In this document: positions 52,579 to 61,181 of the stretch, piece after piece
Layout of the letters: each line of letters opens with the position of its first letter
Position numbering within the stretch: the first letter of the stretch is position 1
DNA from: Bacteroidota bacterium
GTDB taxonomy: Bacteria > Bacteroidota > Bacteroidia > Chitinophagales > Chitinophagaceae
Direction: 5' to 3'
Length of the DNA: 64,000 nucleotides
Assembly: GCA_013288945.1 (NCBI GenBank)
Contig: JABDAZ010000004.1
Location: forward strand, 20,800-84,799
Program-made: the position numbers and the translations under genes
The notes under the pieces: model-generated
Told to the model about the DNA's origin: nothing
What the model saw: only the letters and a program-made list of their open reading frames with translations
The model's database searches: none

Positions 52579-53769
52579 ATGCAAAATGAAAATGTTTACC
52601 TGCGCCGCCCGCAAATATTATTAATGGCTTTCTGCACGGGGTTGATTGTTGCAAATATTTATTATTGCCAGCCGCTTGTAGTTTTGATAAGCAAAAGTTT
52701 TCACGTTACAGAAGCGAGAGCCGGTGTTGTAACTTTTCTTACCCAATTTGGTTATGCACTTGGTTTATTATTTTTTGTTCCGCTCGGCGATAAACTCGAA
52801 CGCAAAAAACATATTTTATTTACAACGGGATTAACTGTTGCCGCATTAATAGCTGCAGCCATTTCACCATCATTATTAACCTTAGAAATCGCGAGCCTGT
52901 GTATCGGCGCATGTTCTATCGTTGCGCAATTAATTTTACCACTAAGCGCCCATCTGGCCGCGCCGGAAAAAAGAGGCAAAGTTATCGGCACAATCATGAG
53001 CGGTTTATTAATCGGCGTTTTATTATCACGCACATTAAGCGGCTTCATTGGTGCATGGCTTAGCTGGCGCGGAATGTACTGGGTTGCAGCAGGAATAAGT
53101 TTATCGTTGTTGTTATTAATGAGAATTGCATTGCCCGTTAGTAAACCACAATTTGCAGGCAGTTACAGTTCATTAATGAAATCTTTATTAACGTTATTTA
53201 TTAAACAACCTTTGCTGCGCGAAGCTGCTGCAATTAGTTTTTTTTCCTTTTCCGCATTTGGAATGTTTTGGACAACAATGGTGTTGCATTTTGCTGCGCC
53301 GCCATTTAATTTTCATAGTGATAAACTCGGTTTGTTTGGGCTGGCAGCGGTTTGTGGCGCATTGATTGCACCATTAATCGGCGGCTCTGCAGATAAAAAT
53401 AATCCGCGCATTGCTATTGGTTACGGCATTTGCGCGATGTTGTTTTCTTATTTATTATTCTATGTTTTCTCAATGTCAATTATCGGGTTTGTTATTGGAA
53501 TTATTTTGTTGGATCTCGGGCAGCAATCAATTCACGTATCAAACCAAAGCCGCGTTTTTACATTAATGCCCGAAGCAAGAAACCGTTTAAACACAGTTTA
53601 TATGACTATAAGTTTTATAGGCACTTCAATTGGCTCTGCAATTGGTTTGTTGGTTTGGGATAAATATTCCTGGACAGGAATTTGTGTTGCAGGAATTTTA
53701 TTAATGCTGTGTGCATTTAGTATTTACGCTTTTACTTTTAAAAAGAAAACGGCTGTATCTCCAATTTGA
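52579..53769 (+). CDS. MFS transporter
   Basis: 396 aa, 12 predicted TM; LGDKLERKKHILF loop motif. Confidence 0.88.
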   Translation: MQNENVYLRRPQILLMAFCTGLIVANIYYCQPLVVLISKSFHVTEARAGVVTFLTQFGYALGLLFFVPLGDKLERKKHILFTTGLTVAALIAAAISPSLLTLEIASLCIGACSIVAQLILPLSAHLAAPEKRGKVIGTIMSGLLIGVLLSRTLSGFIGAWLSWRGMYWVAAGISLSLLLLMRIALPVSKPQFAGSYSSLMKSLLTLFIKQPLLREAAAISFFSFSAFGMFWTTMVLHFAAPPFNFHSDKLGLFGLAAVCGALIAPLIGGSADKNNPRIAIGYGICAMLFSYLLFYVFSMSIIGFVIGIILLDLGQQSIHVSNQSRVFTLMPEARNRLNTVYMTISFIGTSIGSAIGLLVWDKYSWTGICVAGILLMLCAFSIYAFTFKKKTAVSPI

Positions 53770-53779
53770 TACAGCCGTT
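53748..53779. terminator. Hairpin at convergent gene ends
   Basis: aacggctgtatc-tccaattt-gatacagccgtt, 12-bp perfect stem overlapping the MFS stop; no strong T run. Confidence 0.55.
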
Positions 53780-53807
53780 AATTGCGAAGCTTTTTAATTC
53801 TAAAAAA

Positions 53808-54338
53808 TTATTTTTCTAAAATATTTTTTAATAACGCAAGCGATGTATCCATATCTTTCACAAGCATTTTTTCAATTGAAGAAATCATAATATTCATTGG
53901 GTATTTTATTTTGCCGGTGCTGCTCCAATCTACTTTTGTTTCGCCGGATGATATGGATGTTGTAATCATATTCATATTTGCAATGCCTTCATAAGGCCGA
54001 ACAAAGCGCACTTCAGATTCCATATTTTTTCCTTCATTAATCGTTGTTATTTCCTGTTCGCCGGAGCCAGCTTTTTTATTTCCATCCCATGCATAAATAA
54101 ATCCTCTAGTTCCATCTGTGCCGGTAAATATTTTCTTCATATTTGGATCCGCCATCACCCATTTGTTGTAATAATCCTGGTTTTTTAAATATTTTATGTA
54201 ATCAAAAACTTTTTCGCGCGGCGCATTAATAACAATATTTGCCTGCACATTATAAATTTTCCTGGAGAAAGATGCAACGACTAAAACGAGTGCAACAATG
54301 CATGCGATGACGATTAGGATGATAATGATAATGTTCAT
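53808..54338 (-). CDS. SRPBCC/polyketide cyclase-like membrane-anchored protein
   Basis: 176 aa; N-terminal TM then INAPREKVFDYIKYLKNQDYYNKW. Confidence 0.78.
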   Translation of the reverse strand: MNIIIIILIVIACIVALVLVVASFSRKIYNVQANIVINAPREKVFDYIKYLKNQDYYNKWVMADPNMKKIFTGTDGTRGFIYAWDGNKKAGSGEQEITTINEGKNMESEVRFVRPYEGIANMNMITTSISSGETKVDWSSTGKIKYPMNIMISSIEKMLVKDMDTSLALLKNILEK

Positions 54339-54388
54339 AGTATTTTCAGTTTTGGAGTTTGTGAATTGAAAATACTGATTTTAATGAA

Positions 54389-55219
54389 TTATTCAATCAG
54401 CTTGATGCCGGTTTTTGTAAATTCTATTTTGTGTTGTTTGTATAAATTGCCTGTCGTCATTTTAAAAGTTTTTTTACTCATTGCAAAGAATGAATAAATA
54501 TCTTCCGGCGCAGATTTATCGTGGTAAGGCAAGTAACCATTATTTTCTTTTAATAAACGCATTACTTTTTCAGTTTCATCTTCAACGCGCTCGTAGCCTG
54601 GTTTTCCGGCGGCAACATCTATTTTATTTTCCGGTAATATTTTTTTTATAAATCCTTTAAAACGATCGCCGGGTTGTATGTTTCTGTAAATTTCATTGCT
54701 GTGCAAAACGCCTGTGTGCTGGTTATTAATGATGACAACATAACCGATATCGCTTCTTCGGTAAACGACCAAATCAACAATATCTTTTTCTTTAACGGTT
54801 AATGTTTCATTGCTTAAATAATATTCAATTTTTTCAGTGGCCGCAAGCCTTCCTGTTTGTTCATCCAAATAAATTTTTACGAGATAATCGCCGTTGGGCA
54901 TCATCTTCAATAATTGTTTTGATTTGGGCACAAAAATATCTTTCATTAATCCCCAGTCTAAAAAAGCGCCTTGCTCTGTAACGCTTACTGCGCGCAGTTT
55001 TACAATGTCTCCCAAAATTCCTTTTGGCTCCTGCGTTGTTGCAATTATACGGTCTTCGCCATCGTGGTATAAAAAAACTTTTAAGTCGTCGCCAATTTTT
55101 GCGCCTTGCGGAACAAAACGTTTTGGTAATAAAATGCCGTCTCTGCCGTCGTCTAAAATCAAACCGAACGCAAGTGATTTCATTACTTTTAATGTATTGT
55201 ATTCGCCGATTTTTACCAT
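54389..55219 (-). CDS. S1-like RNA-binding protein (CvfB family)
   Basis: MVKIGEYNTLKVMKSLAFGLILDDGRDGILLPKRFVPQG and S1-like repeats. The track N-terminus (to 55501) runs through a repeat and is probably spurious. Confidence 0.83.
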   Translation of the reverse strand: MVKIGEYNTLKVMKSLAFGLILDDGRDGILLPKRFVPQGAKIGDDLKVFLYHDGEDRIIATTQEPKGILGDIVKLRAVSVTEQGAFLDWGLMKDIFVPKSKQLLKMMPNGDYLVKIYLDEQTGRLAATEKIEYYLSNETLTVKEKDIVDLVVYRRSDIGYVVIINNQHTGVLHSNEIYRNIQPGDRFKGFIKKILPENKIDVAAGKPGYERVEDETEKVMRLLKENNGYLPYHDKSAPEDIYSFFAMSKKTFKMTTGNLYKQHKIEFTKTGIKLIE

Positions 55220-55381
55220 GAAATTTTTATTAATAATTTTCCGAAGGTAAACTATAAATGCAAGTGCGTTTCGATGGTTCTCTTTTTTCTCTGAGAAACT
55301 CTGTGATGATTTTTTCATGCATCTCATTAATGCGTTGCATTTTCTTTTTTTCTTGATAAAAAAAGAAACAAAAAAATCCAA

Positions 55382-55535
55382 GGCTGCGAAACAAAAGCTA
55401 AAAATTCTGTTGCCGGCCTGAACGCAAAGAACTCGCCGCAAAATGGTATTGTTATTAATCACGAATGGCTCAAACAACTTTGCGTTCTTAACGGCCAGCA
55501 ACAGAATTTTCTTAACGCTTTTGTTTCGAGGCCGG
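55382..55535. repeat. Long imperfect inverted repeat (about 50-bp arms)
   Basis: Left gcgaaacaaaagctaaaaattctgttgccggcctgaacgcaaag; right ctttgcgttcttaacggccagcaacagaattttcttaacgcttttgtttcg. Confidence 0.85.
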
Positions 55536-55620
55536 AAAAAATGATAATAAAAAAAGTAAAAAATATCTTAATATCCAATATCGCAATATCAAATCCTGAT
55601 TTGCTGAATAAAGAAAAAAT

Positions 55621-55649
55621 GTACAAGAGTGCGACGCCAATGCAGATGA
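55621..55649 (+). repeat. 29-bp dispersed intergenic repeat, copy 4
   Basis: gtacaagagtgcgacgccaatgcagatga. Confidence 0.82.
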
Positions 55650-55750
55650 GCAGAGATTTAATGTTTGGTAAAACCCTATTTTACACATACGAGGTATTTT
55701 TGCTGATTTGGGGCTTTCACGATATTTTTGCCACCTATAAATTTTTACGA

Positions 55751-56737
55751 ATGAGACAAATTGCTTTTAGGGAAGCTATACGCGAGGCGATGAACGAGGA
55801 AATGCGCCGCGATGATCGTGTTTTTTTAATGGGCGAAGAAGTGGCTGAATACAACGGCGCTTATAAAGTGAGCCAGGGAATGCTGGATGAATTTGGCCCG
55901 AAACGCGTGATTGATACGCCGATTTCTGAATTGGGTTTTACTGCAGTTGCGGTTGGCGCTGCGCAAAATGGATTGCGCCCGATTGTTGAATATATGACAT
56001 GGAATTTTGCCGTGCTTGCATTGGATCAGATTTTAAATACAGCTTCCAAAATGCTTGCGATGAGCGGCGGACAAGTTGGTTGCCCGATTGTTTTTCGCGG
56101 GCCAAATGGATCTGCGGGACAACTTGGTGCGCAACACTCAACTGCTTTTGAAAGTTATTATGCAAATATTCCAGGTATAAAAGTAGTTTCTCCGAGCAAT
56201 GGATATGATGCAAAAGGTTTGCTGAAACAAGCCATCCGTTATGAAGAAGATCCTGTAATTTTTATGGAAGGTGAAACGACTTATGGAGATAAAAGTGATG
56301 TGCCGGAAGAAGAATATTATATTGAATTGGGCAAAGCTGATGTGAAAAGGCAGGGAAAAGATGTAACGATTGTCTCTTATAATAAAATGATGAAAGTTGC
56401 GCTGGGCGCGGCTTCTGAGCTGGAGAAAGAAGGCATTAGTGCGGAAGTGATTGATTTAAGAACGATTCGTCCGCTGGATTGGAAAACAATTTTAGAAAGT
56501 GTAAAGAAAACAAACCGTTTGGTAATTGTTGAAGAACAATGGCCGTTTGCATCTGTATCTTCTGAAATAACTTACAACATTCAGAAAGAAGGGTTTGATT
56601 ATTTGGATGCACCGATTCATAGAATTACTTCTGCTGATGCGCCTTTGCATTATGCACCAAATTTGGTAGCGCTTGCATTGCCAGATGTTGCAAGAACTGT
56701 GAAGTTGGTGAAAGAAGTGATGTACTTGAAAAAATAG
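55751..56737 (+). CDS. pdhB: Pyruvate dehydrogenase E1 component, beta subunit
   Basis: MRQIAFREAIREAMNEEMRRDDRVFLMGEEVAEYNGAYKVSQGM, FRGPNGSAGQLGAQHS. Start set at MRQIAF; track N-terminus crosses repeat copy 4. Confidence 0.9.
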   Translation: MRQIAFREAIREAMNEEMRRDDRVFLMGEEVAEYNGAYKVSQGMLDEFGPKRVIDTPISELGFTAVAVGAAQNGLRPIVEYMTWNFAVLALDQILNTASKMLAMSGGQVGCPIVFRGPNGSAGQLGAQHSTAFESYYANIPGIKVVSPSNGYDAKGLLKQAIRYEEDPVIFMEGETTYGDKSDVPEEEYYIELGKADVKRQGKDVTIVSYNKMMKVALGAASELEKEGISAEVIDLRTIRPLDWKTILESVKKTNRLVIVEEQWPFASVSSEITYNIQKEGFDYLDAPIHRITSADAPLHYAPNLVALALPDVARTVKLVKEVMYLKK

Positions 56738-56765
56738 TTGACAGTTCACAGATGGCAGTTGACAG
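56736..56765 (+). repeat. 30-bp TTGACAG dispersed element abutting the pdhB stop
   Basis: agttgacagttcacagatggcagttgacag; 27/30 identical to 26535-26564. Confidence 0.8.
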
Positions 56766-56789
56766 TTATTTATATTATTAAATTCCTTA

Positions 56790-56835
56790 AAAAATATTAA
56801 TCCCGAAGCTGTAAAACTTCGGGATTAATATTTTT
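56790..56835. terminator. Bidirectional hairpin terminator
   Basis: aaaaatattaatcccgaag-ctgtaaaa-cttcgggattaatattttt, 19-bp stem. Confidence 0.88.
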
Positions 56836-56856
56836 AAAACGATAAAATCGAATCAT

Positions 56857-57234
56857 TTAATTACCTCGTGACCTAATAAAATACATAGCTCTTTCTCCAG
56901 CTATTAATTTTGTAACTACATCATCCATTTTTATTATAGTAAATTCTTGTGTTGTTCCATTATCATAATTCAATTTAATTTTATTACCTACTAAATTATA
57001 TGAGCCGTAGGTAGTATTCGACCTGCCGCCTGGACCACCTTCTATTGTATAACCAAATGTTCCATTGGTATGTAAAGAAATGTTTATCACACCTTTTTCT
57101 GTACCGTTATACCTCGTTATTTGATTGTTAACGACAGTACGAATAGCAGATAAAGTTAAAACTACAGGTGGATTCTCTTGAGAATAGGCGAAAGCAAAAA
57201 AGCTTAATAAAAAGCTAGTTAGAATTGTTTTCAT
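56857..57234 (-). CDS. Small secreted hypothetical protein
   Basis: 125 aa with signal peptide MKTILTSFLLSFFAFAYSQ. Confidence 0.6.
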   Translation of the reverse strand: MKTILTSFLLSFFAFAYSQENPPVVLTLSAIRTVVNNQITRYNGTEKGVINISLHTNGTFGYTIEGGPGGRSNTTYGSYNLVGNKIKLNYDNGTTQEFTIIKMDDVVTKLIAGERAMYFIRSRGN

Positions 57235-57373
57235 TAATGTTGATTTAATAATTAAGAAATGAATTTGTTATAAAGTTAGTTGTAAAATAGATTGCGATAT
57301 GATTATTAATAACACACATTTTTTTAAAGTGCTTAATGAATTATCACTATCATTGTCTTTTAAAAAAAATGTT

Positions 57374-58705
57374 ATGAAAAAATATTTTTTTATACTTGCG
57401 TTTATATGTTCTTCATTTTTTCTTTTTTCCCAAACAAATTATACGCCTTCGGCAGAAAACTTACAAGCCCGCAAATGGTTTGACAGCGCGCGTTTCGGCA
57501 TGTTTATTCATTGGGGTGCATTCAGCGTTCCCGGCGATGGCGAATGGGTAATGCAAACCAGAAAAATTCGTGTGGAAGAATATAAAAGGTTGCAACATAT
57601 TTTTAACCCAGTAGATTTTGATGCAGCGAAATGGGTTGCTGCTGCAAAAACTGCGGGCATGCAATACATTACATTAATAACCCGCCATCATGATGGTTTT
57701 AGTGATTTTGATACCAAGCAATCCGACTGGAAAATTACCAACACGCATTGGGGAAAAGATGCTGTGAAATTAATTGCAGATGAGTGTCATAAGCAAGGTT
57801 TAAAATTGTTTGTTTATTATTCATTGCTCGATTGGTACCGCGAAGATTATCCGCATGAAACGGGCCGCACGGGGCAATATTCTGGCAGAAAAGGCCACGG
57901 CGATTATGCAAGCTATTTGCAGTTTATGAAAAATCAATTGACAGAATTATTAACGAACTATGGAGAAATTGCCGGCGTTTGGTTTGATGGTTATTGGGAC
58001 CAAACTGCACCGGAAGGAAGTGAAGACAGAAGCTCGCGTATTGACTGGAAGCTGAATGAAATTTATGCACTAATACACAAGTTGCAACCGCAGGCATTAA
58101 TCGGAAACAACCATCACATGGCACCATTTGCCGGCGAAGATTTTCAAATGTTTGAACAGGATTTACCGGGAGAAAATACGTCCGGCTTAACCTTCCAGGA
58201 AGTATCTACAAAAATGCCGTTGGAATCGTGCATCACCATAAATGGTTCATGGGGTTTTAATATTACAGACACAAGTTATAAACCTGTAAAAGACCTTATT
58301 CATTTATTAATAAAAGATGCTGGTTATGGTGCAAACCTTTTATTAAATATCGGGCCTTTGCCGAATGGAGAAATTCAACCGGAGTTTACAGAAAGATTAA
58401 AAGCAATGGGCGATTGGTTAAAGATTAATGGAGAAACAATTTATGGAACGCAAGGCGGATATATGAAACCTCAAAGCTGGGGCGCCATTACAGAAAAAGG
58501 AAATAAAATTTACCTGCATCTCTTTAATAAAAATGAAGAGAAATTATTAATAAAATTTCCATACAAAATAAAAGCTGCTAAATTATTTGCAACAAATAAT
58601 GCGGTTAAATACCAGTTGGTTGCAGATGGTTATGTATTGTTTGATGTAAAAAATATTAATAAAGATGCGATTGATACGATTATAGAAATCGAAACGATAA
58701 AATAA
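57374..58705 (+). CDS. Alpha-L-fucosidase (GH29)
   Basis: ARKWFDSARFGMFIHWGAFSVPG, YITLITRHHDGFSDFDTKQSDWKI, EIAGVWFDGYW. Start set at MKKYFFILAF. Confidence 0.9.
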   Translation: MKKYFFILAFICSSFFLFSQTNYTPSAENLQARKWFDSARFGMFIHWGAFSVPGDGEWVMQTRKIRVEEYKRLQHIFNPVDFDAAKWVAAAKTAGMQYITLITRHHDGFSDFDTKQSDWKITNTHWGKDAVKLIADECHKQGLKLFVYYSLLDWYREDYPHETGRTGQYSGRKGHGDYASYLQFMKNQLTELLTNYGEIAGVWFDGYWDQTAPEGSEDRSSRIDWKLNEIYALIHKLQPQALIGNNHHMAPFAGEDFQMFEQDLPGENTSGLTFQEVSTKMPLESCITINGSWGFNITDTSYKPVKDLIHLLIKDAGYGANLLLNIGPLPNGEIQPEFTERLKAMGDWLKINGETIYGTQGGYMKPQSWGAITEKGNKIYLHLFNKNEEKLLIKFPYKIKAAKLFATNNAVKYQLVADGYVLFDVKNINKDAIDTIIEIETIK

Positions 58706-58728
58706 TTTTTGATATAAAAATAAAAACA

Positions 58729-58760
58729 AAAAAATCCCGGTTTTTACGCCGGGATTTTTT
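58729..58760 (+). terminator. Hairpin terminator
   Basis: aaaaaatcccgg-tttttacg-ccgggatttttttt. Confidence 0.88.
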
Positions 58761-59184
58761 TTGATCAATGTTCATATACTACCAAGATTTTTATAGAAAT
58801 ACTTTTACTGCTGTATTAAATAATATCAAAAACACATAAACAAAACCCAACAAAAAACAGCCGAAAATGATTAACTTAAAAAACAATTTGCGTGGCGCAT
58901 GAAAGTGGATTGGAGGGTTGGTTTTCATAAAGGGTAATTTGGATTATAAACATGGGTTTCTGAAATACGATTAACAAAATTTCTGATTAACACCTACAAA
59001 ATACTTCATCGTTTTTTTATTTGCAAAGCAATTTTACTAAGGGATTGTACTCTTTTTTTTTAAGATAATTTTTTGATGTTTTTATAATTGCTTCTATGAG
59101 GTTCGGTTTCATATTGTTATTTTTGAAGATTAATCAGAAAGATTCCTTTCTGTTTTTATTCCTTATTAAATATTGTTAAAGCAC

Positions 59185-60348
59185 ATGTCGAGCATTTTAA
59201 TTATTGATGATGAAAAAGCAATCCGCAAAACCCTTGGCGAAATTTTATCTTACGAAGGTTATAAAATGGAAGAGGCTTCTGACGGCGAAGAAGGATTGAA
59301 AAAATTTAAAGACAAAGAATACGATGTTGTTTTGTGTGATATCAAAATGCCAAAAATGGATGGCATTGAGTTTTTAGAAAAAGCAAAAGAAATAAATCCG
59401 GACATTCCCATCATTATGATTTCCGGCCACGGCACAATAGAAACCGCTGTGGAAGCCGTGAAAAAAGGTGCGTACGATTATATTTCAAAACCGCCGGATT
59501 TAAACCGTTTATTAATAACAATCAGAAACGCAACAGATAAAACTTCTTTGGTTGCAGAAACAAAAGTGCTTAAAAGGCGCGTTGCAAAAACGCAGGAAAT
59601 GGTTGGCGCATCTGCCGGTATTTTAAAAATTAAAGAAACGATTGAAAAAGTTGCACCAACAGATGCACGCATTTTAGTAACGGGTGAAAATGGTGTCGGC
59701 AAAGAATTGGTGGCAAGATGGGTGCATGAAAAAAGCAATCGCGTTACCGCGCCATTAATAGAAGTAAATTGCGCAGCCATACCAAGTGAATTGATAGAAA
59801 GCGAATTGTTTGGCCATGAAAAAGGATCGTTTACATCTGCATTAAAACAACGCATCGGAAAATTTGAGCAGGCAAATGGCGGCACATTATTTTTAGATGA
59901 AATCGGCGACATGAGCCTGAGTGCGCAGGCAAAAGTTTTGCGTGCATTGCAGGAAGGAAAAATTACGCGCGTTGGCGGCGATAAGGATATAAGTGTGGAT
60001 GTGCGCGTGATTGCTGCAACCAATAAAGATTTATTAAAAGAAGTAGAAGAAAAAAATTTCCGGCTCGATTTATACCATCGTTTAAGTGTGATTATTATTC
60101 ACGTTCCTTCATTAAATGAACGCAATGATGATATTCCATTGTTGGTAGATAAATTTTTATCAGACATCTGCAGCGATTATGGTACGTCAAAAAAAGCTAT
60201 TGATGATGATGCAATAAAGGCTTTGCAAAAACATAACTGGACGGGCAACATCCGCGAACTGAGAAATGTTGTTGAACGATTAATCATTCTCTCTGGCAAA
60301 ATTATTAATAAAAATGATGTTGAAAATTATGTGCTTCCGCAAAAATAA
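59185..60348 (+). CDS. NtrC-like response regulator (receiver plus sigma-54 AAA+ domain), no obvious HTH
   Basis: MSSILIIDDEKAIRKTLGEILSYEGYK; VTGENGVGKELVARW; ESELFGHEKGSFTSALKQ; ATNKDLLKEVEEKNFRLDLYHRLSVI; ends NDVENYVLPQK. Confidence 0.9.
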   Translation: MSSILIIDDEKAIRKTLGEILSYEGYKMEEASDGEEGLKKFKDKEYDVVLCDIKMPKMDGIEFLEKAKEINPDIPIIMISGHGTIETAVEAVKKGAYDYISKPPDLNRLLITIRNATDKTSLVAETKVLKRRVAKTQEMVGASAGILKIKETIEKVAPTDARILVTGENGVGKELVARWVHEKSNRVTAPLIEVNCAAIPSELIESELFGHEKGSFTSALKQRIGKFEQANGGTLFLDEIGDMSLSAQAKVLRALQEGKITRVGGDKDISVDVRVIAATNKDLLKEVEEKNFRLDLYHRLSVIIIHVPSLNERNDDIPLLVDKFLSDICSDYGTSKKAIDDDAIKALQKHNWTGNIRELRNVVERLIILSGKIINKNDVENYVLPQK

Positions 60349-60359
60349 TTTGATAAATA

Positions 60360-61022
60360 ATGAAGCGGATTTATTGCATAAGTGGTTTAGGCGCAGATGA
60401 AAGAATTTTTTCAAAATTAAAAATTGCTGGAGTTGAATTAAAATACTTGCAATGGTTTACACCGGAAAAAAATGAAAGCATTGATTCTTATGCAAAAAGA
60501 ATGAGTTTGCAGATAGATGATGAAAACCCTGTATTAATGGGCGTTTCATTTGGTGGCATGATGGCTGTAGAAATTGCAAAACATATCCCGGCACAAAAAA
60601 TTATTTTATTATCAAGTATAAAATCACACAAAGAAATGCCGCGGTGGATGAAACTTTGCGGCCAGCTAAAATTGAATAAAATTGCTCCCGCAAGAAGGCC
60701 GTTTAAATGGATGGCAGGTTTTGAAAATAATTTTTTAGGAACGCAAAGCAAAGAAGAAGAAAACCTCGCAAACGAATTTCGGCAAACAATAGATCCTATT
60801 TATTTGCATTGGGCAATCGCCACCATTATCAATTGGAAAAATGAAATCGTTCCTTCCAACATATTTCAAATACATGGAACAAACGATAAAACATTTCCCA
60901 TAAAAAATATTCGCCCAACACACATCATTTATAACGCCGGCCATTTTATGGTAATGAACCGCGCGGATGAAATTAGTTTGCTGATTGGTGAAATCATTAA
61001 TTCGTTTGCCAATGGCCGATGA
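60360..61022 (+). CDS. Alpha/beta hydrolase-fold protein
   Basis: 220 aa; YCISGLGADERIFSKL, LMGVSFGGMMAVEIAKH, IHGTNDKTFP, AGHFMV. Confidence 0.85.
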   Translation: MKRIYCISGLGADERIFSKLKIAGVELKYLQWFTPEKNESIDSYAKRMSLQIDDENPVLMGVSFGGMMAVEIAKHIPAQKIILLSSIKSHKEMPRWMKLCGQLKLNKIAPARRPFKWMAGFENNFLGTQSKEEENLANEFRQTIDPIYLHWAIATIINWKNEIVPSNIFQIHGTNDKTFPIKNIRPTHIIYNAGHFMVMNRADEISLLIGEIINSFANGR

Positions 61023-61084
61023 TCGTTGGCCGAATATAATTTTGTCAATGAACACCAGCCAACGTTTAACGTACATCAATTTTA
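61009..61084. repeat. GGCCGATGG-family dispersed inverted repeat
   Basis: aatggccgatgatcgttggccga ... ccagccaacgtttaacgtacatcaatttt; atcgttggccga and aacgtaca(a/t)caattt also at 19329 and 19398. Confidence 0.65.
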
Positions 61085-61181
61085 ATCTTCACTCATCCGC
61101 TTTTAGCAAAACTTTCGCCGCTAATATTTTGGTGGCGAAATTATTATGGTATTTTTGCCCGGATTTAAAAAAAATTTATTA

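Noticed and set aside
55220-55501. Extended N-terminus of the CvfB-like gene
   Set aside because: Translated from the long hairpin repeat; the domain begins at MVKIGEYN.
55541-55750. Extended N-terminus of pdhB
   Set aside because: Includes 29-bp repeat copy 4 and hydrophobic filler; PDH E1 beta begins at MRQIAF.
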